Origin: Arcobacter sp. UBA7394
GTDB lineage: Bacteria > Campylobacterota > Campylobacteria > Campylobacterales > Arcobacteraceae
Length of the DNA stretch: 10,966 bases
Reading direction: 5' to 3'
NCBI GenBank assembly: GCA_002470185.1
Contig: DKNG01000001.1
Location: forward strand, 1 to 10,966
A program made the translations under genes and the position numbers. Below are positions 1 to 6,003 of the stretch, in pieces (within the stretch, counting starts at the first letter, position 1; each line of letters begins with the position of its first letter). The notes below the pieces were generated by a model. It did no database searches. It was not told the DNA's origin and saw only the letters and a list, made by a program, of their open reading frames with translations.

Positions 1-957
1 TAAAGAATCAATTAATTTATTTTTATTATCTTTAAGATCTACTAATTCATTCTTTTCTTTTGTATCAATTTTATTTTTAGATTCAACATTAGTTGTATTT
101 GTATTTTTTTCAGTGCTAGTATTTAAATCTTTTTTTACTGCATTTAAAATATCAGTGTTTTTTATTGCTTTATTATCTATTTTTGATTCATTTTTACTTG
201 TATTTTCTGAATCTTGAGTATTTTTATCTTTAATTTCAGAGCTGTTTTTTGTTTCATTGATATTTAAAATATTTTCTTTTAAATCAATTTTTTTTATATT
301 TCCAGTAGATGTATTAACTTCTTTCGAATCTTTTTTATCAATTTTTTCCACATCTTTACTAGGATTATCTTCATTCTTTTCTAAAACAGATTCTACTTTT
401 TGTGAAGAATTATTAACTTTAATTTCATCTTTAGAATTTTCATCTTTTTTATTTGTTTTAATATCACCTAGAGATTCATTTGAGTTTGATTTTTGAGAAT
501 CAGTAGATTTTATTTCTTTTTTCTCAATTTTTGTAGTTATTTGAGGATTGTCACCAATTTTATTCTTAGCTTCTAAAATCATTCTATCTAACAAAGACCC
601 AGAACTTTTCACTTCAGGTTTTGTTGTTTCTACACTATTATCAGCTTTTGTTACAATAGCATCTTTTTTATCATTTTTAGATGTTTCTTTTGTATCTACT
701 AAATCTTTTGAGTTATTTACATCCACTTTTTTAGAATTTGTTGTTACTTCTTCTTTTTTATCAGAACTAGAGATATTAGTATTTTTTGCAGATTTATCTA
801 TTGAAGTTTTTTCTTCACTATCAACTACTTTTGTTTTAGCTTTAGTTAATAAAGAATCAAATAAAGAGCTACCTTCTTTTTTTTCTTCTTTTGTATTAAC
901 ACTATTCGTATTTAAAGTTTTTGTTTCATTTGCTAATATATCTATTTGTTTACTCAT
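1..957 (-). CDS. fliK: Probable flagellar hook-length control protein FliK, N-terminal part (runs off window)
   Basis: The frame is open from an ATG at 955-957 to base 1, giving 319 residues with no stop, so the C-terminus lies outside the window. FliK is the secreted ruler that measures the hook and switches export specificity. What is seen is a hydrophilic, low-complexity chain rich in Lys, Ser, Asn, Thr, Asp and Glu, with almost no aromatic residues. That fits the disordered N-terminal region of FliK, but the diagnostic C-terminal domain is not visible. A short hydrophobic motif recurs near residues 29-41 (GSSLFDSLLTKAK) and 119-132 (SGSLLDRMILEAKN), and may begin again at the edge (KLIDSL, 314-319). 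The start lies 2 bases after the flgC stop and has only a weak ribosome site, which suggests translational coupling. The name rests on composition and on position after fliE-flgC. Another secreted flagellar protein is possible. Confidence 0.6.
   Translation of the reverse strand, partial: MSKQIDILANETKTLNTNSVNTKEEKKEGSSLFDSLLTKAKTKVVDSEEKTSIDKSAKNTNISSSDKKEEVTTNSKKVDVNNSKDLVDTKETSKNDKKDAIVTKADNSVETTKPEVKSSGSLLDRMILEAKNKIGDNPQITTKIEKKEIKSTDSQKSNSNESLGDIKTNKKDENSKDEIKVNNSSQKVESVLEKNEDNPSKDVEKIDKKDSKEVNTSTGNIKKIDLKENILNINETKNSSEIKDKNTQDSENTSKNESKIDNKAIKNTDILNAVKKDLNTSTEKNTNTTNVESKNKIDTKEKNELVDLKDNKNKLIDSL
29..873 (-). repeat. Dispersed SLxD-L-L-x-AK peptide motif inside probable FliK
   Basis: Two copies of a 13-14 residue motif are encoded at about 835-873 (GSSLFDSLLTKAK) and 562-603 (SGSLLDRMILEAKN). 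A third partial match, KLIDSL, sits at bases 1-18 and is cut by the window edge. Both full copies share the pattern S-L-x-D-x-hydrophobic-L-x-x-A-K. They are the only clearly hydrophobic islands in an otherwise polar low-complexity protein. The DNA copies are not identical, so this is a protein-level repeat rather than a recent duplication. Confidence 0.5.
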
Positions 958-959
958 GA

Positions 960-1430
960 CTATGCTTTCAGAATATCTAATGTTTTTGTATCAATATTTT
1001 TATGAGTATTAAATGAAGCAACATTTGCTTCATAAGATCTCATAGCCTCAATTAAATCAACCATTTCAATTACTGGATTAATATCTGGATATGCAACATA
1101 TCCTTCTTCATTAGCATCAGGATGACTAGGTTCAAATCTCATTACTGGTTTAGCATCAGATTCAATAATTGATTTTACACCAACACCTCTATTTGCCATG
1201 TCAGAACTTTGGTCTTTAATCATTCCATTTGTAATCGAACTTGTTTTATTTTTGCTATTATTTTCAGCCATTAAAACTTCTTCAAAAACAACTTGTTGTT
1301 TTTTATATGGACCACCATCAATAGTACTTGTAGTTTTTGCATTTGCAATATTTGCACTTGTAACATTAATTCTTGTTCTTTGTGCACTCATACCAGAAGT
1401 TGATACATTATATCCGTCAAAAAATCCCAT
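960..1430 (-). CDS. flgC: Flagellar proximal rod protein FlgC
   Basis: This 156-residue protein is a structural subunit of the proximal rod, assembled in the periplasm after export. The N-terminus carries the conserved rod/hook motif: a helix around VSTSGMSAQRTRINVTSANI is followed by ANA at 29-31. The C-terminal helix (about 122-156) contains MVDLIEAMRSYEANVASF, typical of the FlgC C-terminal domain. The length is close to the family norm. The ATG at 1428-1430 has an AAGGA ribosome site 6 bases upstream. The gene follows fliE after 12 bases and is followed by the probable fliK after 2 bases, so the three are almost certainly co-transcribed. flgB, the usual partner next to flgC, is not in the window. 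Confidence 0.95.
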   Translation of the reverse strand: MGFFDGYNVSTSGMSAQRTRINVTSANIANAKTTSTIDGGPYKKQQVVFEEVLMAENNSKNKTSSITNGMIKDQSSDMANRGVGVKSIIESDAKPVMRFEPSHPDANEEGYVAYPDINPVIEMVDLIEAMRSYEANVASFNTHKNIDTKTLDILKA

Positions 1431-1442
1431 AACCTATCCTTC

Positions 1443-1751
1443 TTAAATTTGCATTCTACCGATTTCTTTATAAGCATTAATTGCTTTATTCTTAACTTCT
1501 AATGCTAGTTTCATAGTTAGTTCAGCTTCTTCAATTTGTTGCACTGCTTGTTGTAAGTTTGTAACCTTACCTGTAGCAATACCTTCCATTGCATTATAAC
1601 CTTCAACTTGTTGTTTATTAACATCTGAAACCGCATCTTTTAACATGCTTTCAAAAGAACCAGCACCATTGTTGTTAGTTTTAGTTTGATTGTTTTCATT
1701 TAAACTTAAACTTAATGGACTAATTGTATTAGCTATTGAAGATATATTCAT
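1443..1751 (-). CDS. fliE: Flagellar hook-basal body complex protein FliE
   Basis: FliE is the small adaptor that joins the MS ring to the proximal rod. This copy has 102 residues, which is normal. The N-terminal 30 residues are polar and Asn-rich. The C-terminal two thirds is the conserved helical part, with FESMLKDAVSDVNKQQ (33-48), the region around ATGKVTNLQQAVQQIEEAEL, and the ending KAINAYKEIGRMQI, which is a FliE hallmark. The ATG at 1749-1751 has AAGGA 7 bases upstream, overlapping the end of the preceding gene. Ten bases separate it from the upstream membrane-protein gene and 12 from flgC, consistent with one message. Confidence 0.95.
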   Translation of the reverse strand: MNISSIANTISPLSLSLNENNQTKTNNNGAGSFESMLKDAVSDVNKQQVEGYNAMEGIATGKVTNLQQAVQQIEEAELTMKLALEVKNKAINAYKEIGRMQI

Positions 1752-1761
1752 AAGTTATTCC

Positions 1762-2094
1762 TTAACTAGCATTTTTATTTTTTTCTTCTGAAGCTACTAT
1801 ATCTTGAACATTAAGTTCGCTAAGCATTGCTTCAATTTTTTCTTCATTATATTTGAAGTCTAATTCTTGTTTCTTATTATCTAGACTGAAAAATGAGATT
1901 ATCATTGAAAGCATCATATTACTAAGACCTTTCAAGATTACTGTAACTCCCATAATTCCAAAAAGCATTTCTAAGGGCGTGAAAAAGTCAGCATTAACTA
2001 CAAAAAAGATTAATGTAGCGAAAAATCCTGTAGCTATATATAGCCTAAAGATTCCACTATTAATCACATCTTGGGAGAATCTCTCTACTACCAT
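1762..2094 (-). CDS. Unrecognised 110-residue protein with two predicted membrane helices
   Basis: I do not recognise this family. The protein starts with a short polar segment, then a hydrophobic helix at about residues 15-35. A second long hydrophobic stretch (about 39-70, around LFGIMGVTVILKGLSNMMLS) follows, and then a charged tail of about 40 residues rich in Glu, Lys and Asn (LDNKKQELDFKYNEEKIEAM). The short loop between the helices suggests both termini lie on the same side, probably cytoplasmic. It sits between flhG (67 bases upstream) and fliE (10 bases downstream), on the same strand, so it is likely a flagellar gene. It could be a motor-associated or export-gate accessory membrane protein, but nothing in the sequence proves a role. 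The ATG at 2092-2094 has only a distant AGGA. It is clearly a gene by frame, spacing and sensible protein composition. Confidence 0.8.
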   Translation of the reverse strand: MVVERFSQDVINSGIFRLYIATGFFATLIFFVVNADFFTPLEMLFGIMGVTVILKGLSNMMLSMIISFFSLDNKKQELDFKYNEEKIEAMLSELNVQDIVASEEKNKNAS

Positions 2095-2122
2095 GATATT
2101 TTTTGTGTCCTAACAATAATAA

Positions 2123-2146
2123 AAGCATTAGAGAAATAAAATGCTT
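2123..2146 (-). terminator. Weak hairpin in the flhG downstream gap
   Basis: AAGCATT (2123-2129) and AATGCTT (2140-2146) form a perfect 7-bp inverted repeat with a 10-base loop. On the minus strand it is followed by TTATTATTG, a partly U-rich tail. It lies in the largest gap (67 bases) of the downstream gene series. The stem is AT-rich and the loop long, so it would be a leaky terminator or an attenuator at best. Confidence 0.3.
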
Positions 2147-2161
2147 GCACCTAATCAAACC

Positions 2162-2983
2162 TTAGTGAATATTTTTTAATAAATAGTCTATAATTACCTG
2201 CAATTGTTTTGTTGAGTCATCTTGAATAAACTCATTAGTAAACAACTTTCTTAATCTACCAGTAGTAGAAATGTTCGCAGATGTAGAGACATTACCTATA
2301 TATTCTACCATAAAATCATTGTTTAGTCTATTTTTTTTCGCCAAATTCACTAAAGAATTTGCAATAGTTAAACCTATTTTATAATTTTTTGTATGATTAA
2401 AACATAACATAAGCTTATTCTTATCAAAGGATAACATTTTCATTAAAGAATAAACATCAGTTAAGGCGCTAGGATCAGTAGTTGTAATAGCTAAAATATT
2501 ATCTGATATTGTTAAAAACTCTTTAACATAATCATTTAATCCAGCTCCCGTATCCACTAAAATAATGTCAAATTTATTCAAAGAAATAAGGTCTTGAACA
2601 ATACGAGAAAAGACAAAAGAATTGGAATGATTTGAGTATTGGTAACCACTTTTTCCTGCTACTAAATATAAGTTATCATAAGATGTTTTTAATGTAACCT
2701 CTTCTAATGTTTTCATACCATCAATGTAATCAAAAAGTGTATATTTAGGCTTCATATTAAATAATACTTGCATATTAGCCAAGCCAATATCCGCATCAAT
2801 TACTGCAACTTTGTAACCTCTTTGAGATAATAAAAATGCAATATTAGCAGTAAAAGTAGATTTTCCTACTCCACCTTTTCCAGATGTTACTGTAATAAGT
2901 TTTGTTTTTGAAGGTTTTGAATTACGTACTCTATTAGTAAGGTTTATAAGCTTACTAGCTTGGGATGAAATAGTATCAAACAA
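2162..2983 (-). CDS. flhG: FlhG (FleN/YlxH), MinD-like ATPase controlling flagellar number
   Basis: This 273-residue ParA/MinD-family ATPase works with FlhF to limit flagellar number and placement. Visible motifs are the deviant P-loop GKGGVGKST (35-43), the switch I region DADIGLANM (63-71) and the switch II DTGAG (144-148). The C-terminal segment (about 257-273, STKQLQVIIDYLLKNIH) could be the membrane-targeting amphipathic helix. The N-terminus has SQASKLINL (7-15), which resembles the DQAxxLR motif through which FlhG stimulates FlhF, but with Ser for Asp and Ile for Arg. The start is TTG at 2981-2983, with AGGAG 7 bases upstream. No in-frame ATG lies near the N-terminus, and the motif-bearing helix requires this start. 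It begins 3 bases after the flhF stop. Confidence 0.95.
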   Translation of the reverse strand: MFDTISSQASKLINLTNRVRNSKPSKTKLITVTSGKGGVGKSTFTANIAFLLSQRGYKVAVIDADIGLANMQVLFNMKPKYTLFDYIDGMKTLEEVTLKTSYDNLYLVAGKSGYQYSNHSNSFVFSRIVQDLISLNKFDIILVDTGAGLNDYVKEFLTISDNILAITTTDPSALTDVYSLMKMLSFDKNKLMLCFNHTKNYKIGLTIANSLVNLAKKNRLNNDFMVEYIGNVSTSANISTTGRLRKLFTNEFIQDDSTKQLQVIIDYLLKNIH

Positions 2984-2986
2984 TAA

Positions 2987-4153
2987 CTATCTCCTAATAC
3001 AAGAGTTATTCATAAAACAATCAATTAAAAAAGAAGTATCAGATACAATTAAATCATCAGGAACATTCTGACCAATTGAAAAATATGTAATTGACTTTTT
3101 TGTTTTATGAGAAAAAGAAATTAGGTTACCAAAACTTTTTGTTTCATCTAATTTTGTAAAAGTTAAATAATCAATATTCAATCTTGAATAGTTTGCATAA
3201 ATTTCTAATAAATCACTTTGTTTTACATTTGCAGGAAGAACTAATATCTTTTCAATAGGTAATTCTTCTACTTTTTTTTGATATTCATTGATTAGCTCAA
3301 TTTTATCTACATCATATTGACTAGATCCAGCAGTATCAATAAATATATAATTACAATCTTTTAATCTGAACAGTGCTTCTGCTAAACCTTCTGGTTTTTT
3401 TACAATCTCAAGAGGTAACCTCATTATATTAGTATATGCTTGTAATTGTTCAATAGCTCCCACTCTAAATGAATCTAAAGTTACAATACCTACTTTATAG
3501 TTTTGGCCCAATTTATAGGCATATCTAGCAGCTAATTTAGAAATAGTTGTAGTTTTACCAACACCAGTAGGTCCAACCATCATAATAATCTTTCTTTGGT
3601 GTTTTCTTAACGGTATTTCATACTTAATAGGAATAATTCTTCTTAAAACTAATTTGAAAAAATCATTTACTTTTCTTGGGTTTGACTTTAGTGATACAGG
3701 AAGCTGTTTTATAGTTTTTTTCATTATAGTATATGTCATTTCTTGATCAAATTCATTTTGTTCAAAAAGATTATATATATCAATAAATTCATGTGGAATT
3801 GTTAAATCATATAATTGACTTTTAGGATTCCAAATTGACTTTTGTACTTGCTCTAACTTATCCTGCATTTTTAGAATTTCTTCTCTAAAATCATAAACTT
3901 GAGTTTGTATTGGTCTAGGATTAGGGTTAGAAGTACTAGTATTTGACTTAACCACAGCAGGCTTAGTATAAGCTAAATTTTTTTTATTATCTTCCTCTTC
4001 AAGTGCAACAACAACTTCATACATATTTTTTCCATTGTCGCTAGCATTTGATACTTTTTTTGTAGAAATAACAATTGCTTCTTCTCCACACTCTTCTTGA
4101 GCAAGACGTAAAGCAGCTGTTGGAGTTTCTCCTAAGAAAGAAAGCATATTCAT
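2987..4153 (-). CDS. flhF: FlhF, SRP-type GTPase for flagellar placement
   Basis: FlhF is an SRP-family GTPase that marks the pole and recruits early flagellar parts. This copy has 388 residues. The order is: an N-terminal B domain (1-55, with MNMLSFLGETPTAALRLAQE), a variable linker (about 60-115), an N domain (about 115-185), and the G domain. G-domain motifs are GPTGVGKTT (194-202), DSFRVGAIEQL (227-237), DTAGSS (273-278) and TKLD (333-336), with GQNVPDDL (361-368) near the end. DTAGSS has Ser where signal-recognition GTPases usually have Arg. The ATG at 4151-4153 overlaps the TGA of the upstream flgA-like gene by 4 bases (ATGA), indicating coupling, and has GGAAG upstream. flhG follows after 3 bases. 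Confidence 0.96.
   Translation of the reverse strand: MNMLSFLGETPTAALRLAQEECGEEAIVISTKKVSNASDNGKNMYEVVVALEEEDNKKNLAYTKPAVVKSNTSTSNPNPRPIQTQVYDFREEILKMQDKLEQVQKSIWNPKSQLYDLTIPHEFIDIYNLFEQNEFDQEMTYTIMKKTIKQLPVSLKSNPRKVNDFFKLVLRRIIPIKYEIPLRKHQRKIIMMVGPTGVGKTTTISKLAARYAYKLGQNYKVGIVTLDSFRVGAIEQLQAYTNIMRLPLEIVKKPEGLAEALFRLKDCNYIFIDTAGSSQYDVDKIELINEYQKKVEELPIEKILVLPANVKQSDLLEIYANYSRLNIDYLTFTKLDETKSFGNLISFSHKTKKSITYFSIGQNVPDDLIVSDTSFLIDCFMNNSCIRR
2991..2995 (-). promoter_or_regulatory. Ribosome binding site fixing the TTG start of flhG
   Basis: AGGAG on the minus strand lies inside the last codons of flhF and ends 7 bases before TTG at 2981-2983. It supports the non-ATG start and means flhG translation begins on the tail of flhF. 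Confidence 0.7.
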
Positions 4154-4542
4154 TTTAATCTTCCATCTTTATATATTTTTTCAATTTTTCCATCTGCTTT
4201 TTTAATTCTTATAAATTGATCATTTTCAAAAACGATCTTACCTTTTTTTTCAATTTCAAGAGAACCAAACTTAAAAGTTACTGCTTCATTTTTATATTCA
4301 CTAACATCTTTTTTACAAATTATTGAATTTCTATTAATATAGTGAGTAGTAGTGTATTCATTATTTTGGATATCTTTTAAAGTTAATGGAACACAAGCTT
4401 TTTTAATTCTTGTTACATTAACTAATCGTAATTTTTTTATTGAAATTTTTTCTTCAAATTGAAAAGCTTCTTTTGCAACTACAACAGTTAAAGCATAAGA
4501 ATTAATCGTTAATAAGGCAATAAGAACACTAAGCCTTAACAT
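4150..4542 (-). CDS. flgA: Probable FlgA-like periplasmic chaperone for P-ring assembly
   Basis: I place the start at the ATG 4540-4542 (130 residues). It gives a clean signal peptide (MLRLSVLIALLTINSYA) and has GGAGGG 10 bases upstream. A longer frame to 4581 would add a poor hydrophobic lead inside flgN. The mature part has the layout of the C-terminal domain of FlgA, the periplasmic chaperone of P-ring subunit FlgI: a segment ending in an NSIICKKDV turn (where FlgA has G-x-x-L-x-x-x-D-L), a V-x-F-x-x-G-x-L-E-I-x-x-K-G strand pair, and a final basic strand around IRIKKADGKIEKIYKDGRL. Two cysteines in the mature region could form a disulfide. The similarity is by pattern only. It overlaps flgN by 14 bases and flhF by 4. 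Confidence 0.5.
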   Translation of the reverse strand: MLRLSVLIALLTINSYALTVVVAKEAFQFEEKISIKKLRLVNVTRIKKACVPLTLKDIQNNEYTTTHYINRNSIICKKDVSEYKNEAVTFKFGSLEIEKKGKIVFENDQFIRIKKADGKIEKIYKDGRLK

Positions 4543-4906
4543 CAAAAATTTGCCCTCCATTAGCAGCAGTAATATCATCAACCAAATCTTTATACATTTG
4601 TTTTACAGGAAGTACAATTCCAGCTAATCTTTTATTTAGTTCATATAATTCTCTAAGATCATCTTCTAGAGAATTAACTTTATCTCTATAAATATTAACA
4701 TCAACACCTTCTTGCATCTTTGCAACAAGAGCTTGATTTAATTGATTTTTCAAATCTGCAATTTCATTTATCATAATATGTTTTTCATCATTACGATCTA
4801 ATAAACCTTCATGTTTGGCATTTTTAATATCTTCAATATCATGTTTTATTGAGTCTTGCAAATCTGTTACAAGTTTAGACATTTTTTCTATAATTTCTTC
4901 AATCAT
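4529..4906 (-). CDS. flgN: FlgN-like export chaperone (coiled-coil)
   Basis: This 125-residue protein is mostly helical, with heptad-like hydrophobic spacing over about residues 1-105, no signal peptide and no membrane segment. Length, helical character and the C-terminal segment (LNKRLAGIVLPVKQMYKDLV) fit FlgN, the cytoplasmic chaperone that escorts hook-filament junction proteins FlgK and FlgL to the export gate. In Campylobacter jejuni, flgN lies close to flgJ, which matches the flgJ-flgN order here, although flgM is absent between them. The ATG at 4904-4906 has AGGGG upstream, 12 bases after the flgJ stop. The sequence is low in diagnostic motifs, so the call leans on context. An alternative is another small flagellar coiled-coil protein. 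Confidence 0.65.
   Translation of the reverse strand: MIEEIIEKMSKLVTDLQDSIKHDIEDIKNAKHEGLLDRNDEKHIMINEIADLKNQLNQALVAKMQEGVDVNIYRDKVNSLEDDLRELYELNKRLAGIVLPVKQMYKDLVDDITAANGGQIFDVKA
4553..4558 (-). promoter_or_regulatory. Ribosome binding site deciding the flgA-like start
   Basis: GGAGGG on the minus strand, inside the end of flgN, lies 10 bases before the ATG at 4540-4542. It favours that start over the upstream ATG codons at 4579-4581 and nearby. Confidence 0.6.
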
Positions 4907-4918
4907 ATGATACCCCTA

Positions 4919-5218
4919 TTATTTATTATTTCTCGACAAAAATTCATATAACATACTACTAATTCCCATAGAACCAGCAGAATTATCTGAAATAGCTTGT
5001 GTGTACATACCTTTTATAATATCAGAACCAGCACCTTTACCTGCTACACTAGTTGATTTTAAAGATATGTCCATAATCTCTTTTAAAAAATAAGCCTCAA
5101 ATTCATCACTTACTTCTTTAAGTTGCTTTTCTTCTAAATTGTCAGTTTTGACTTTATCAAAATCTTTTGCATTATTTATTGCTGACATATTAACTAAGTT
5201 ATTACTATTAAGTTCCAT
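4919..5218 (-). CDS. flgJ: FlgJ-type rod-binding protein without muramidase domain
   Basis: This 99-residue protein matches only the N-terminal rod-binding domain of FlgJ: DEFEAYFLKEIMDISLK (about 38-54), then GAGSDIIKGMYTQAISDN and a final helix with GISSMLYEFL. Bacteria of this phylum normally have FlgJ without the glycosidase domain found in enterics, so it is not truncated and another enzyme must open the wall for the rod. It would cap or scaffold rod assembly in the periplasm. Its ATG shares one base with the TAA stop of the motB-type gene (TAATG at 5216-5220), a classic coupling arrangement. flgN follows after 12 bases. Confidence 0.88.
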   Translation of the reverse strand: MELNSNNLVNMSAINNAKDFDKVKTDNLEEKQLKEVSDEFEAYFLKEIMDISLKSTSVAGKGAGSDIIKGMYTQAISDNSAGSMGISSMLYEFLSRNNK

Positions 5219-5994
5219 TATTCCAACCTATCGAAGAAACTTTCTTCACTTAAAATATCATTTTGACTCTCTTGAGCAAAAAATCTCATTTCAACTCTTC
5301 TATTATCTGCAGAAACTTCACTTTTTGGATGATAGGAAGCATGTGCTGAAACTTTTAAAATTGAAGGGTCAATTCTATTTTTAATTAATTCTTTAACAAC
5401 TGCAATAGATCTTAAAGCTGATATATCCCAAGCATCTCTTGGAATAGTAGTACTTTTATTTCTATTTGTATCTGTATGTCCAATAATTTCAATATTAAAA
5501 CTTTGAGGCATAGTTCTAATCACCCTAGCAATTTTACTAATAAATCTTTTTGCAGCAGGGTTACTTAGATTATATTCACCTTCTTGAAACATAATAGTTG
5601 AAGGAATATCTAAAGTAAATTCATTTTTCCCTTTTTCAATTTGAATTTCTTCTAGTTCACTACTAGAGTTAGAATTAATATCTTCAATTATTTCAGATAC
5701 CTCTTCCGCTGCTTCTTCTGCTGGATTTTCGCTTGAGCCATCACTATCATCATCCTCAGAAGTACTTTTAGAAACATCATTTTTTTCAGTTTGTGTTTCT
5801 ACAGAAGTATTTTTATCAATAAAGCCCATAGCTTTTTTCATTACTTCAAAATATTCTTCAACTTTTTTCTTATCCATAACAGCCATAGATAATAAAAGAA
5901 TAAAGAATGTTAAAAGTAAAGACATTAAGTCACCAAATTGAACTAACCAACCAGGTAAACATTTAGGACATTCAGGACATTTATCTTTAGCCAT
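5218..5994 (-). CDS. motB: Stator protein MotB, sodium-type (PomB-like)
   Basis: This 258-residue stator subunit anchors to peptidoglycan and, with MotA, conducts the driving ion. The N-terminus is cytoplasmic and Cys-rich (CPECPKC, 6-12). The single membrane helix is at about 16-39 with the ion-binding Asp22 in FGDLMSLLLTFFILLLSM. That pattern resembles PomB of Vibrio far more than the ADFLSLLLALFIALxAI pattern I recall for Campylobacter and Helicobacter MotB. The helix is followed by a plug-like amphipathic segment (42-58), then a long acidic Ser/Glu/Asp linker (about 62-122), then an OmpA-like domain with IIGHTDTNRNKS (170-181), WDISALRS (189-196) and ADNRRVE (229-235). It begins 9 bases after the MotA stop and overlaps flgJ by one base. 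The sodium assignment is by sequence resemblance only. Confidence 0.93.
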   Translation of the reverse strand: MAKDKCPECPKCLPGWLVQFGDLMSLLLTFFILLLSMAVMDKKKVEEYFEVMKKAMGFIDKNTSVETQTEKNDVSKSTSEDDDSDGSSENPAEEAAEEVSEIIEDINSNSSSELEEIQIEKGKNEFTLDIPSTIMFQEGEYNLSNPAAKRFISKIARVIRTMPQSFNIEIIGHTDTNRNKSTTIPRDAWDISALRSIAVVKELIKNRIDPSILKVSAHASYHPKSEVSADNRRVEMRFFAQESQNDILSEESFFDRLE

Positions 5995-6003
5995 AATTTA
6001 CTT

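Noticed and set aside
1..957. Repetitive low-complexity DNA as a possible CRISPR or tandem repeat array
   Set aside because: There is no regular repeat unit or spacer pattern; the DNA encodes one uninterrupted frame of low-complexity protein.
257..1012. Plus-strand open frames of 79 and 154 residues
   Set aside because: They lie opposite the probable fliK frame. Their Phe/Ser/Leu-rich composition is what the complement of Lys/Glu/Ser-rich coding DNA gives, and they have no ribosome sites or recognisable motifs.
1198..1446. Plus-strand 82-residue hydrophobic frame
   Set aside because: It is the antisense shadow of flgC, which has clear conserved motifs.
4543..4581. Upstream ATG starts for the flgA-like gene
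   Set aside because: They lengthen the lead before the signal peptide and lie deeper in flgN, while the ATG at 4540-4542 has GGAGGG upstream and a clean signal peptide.
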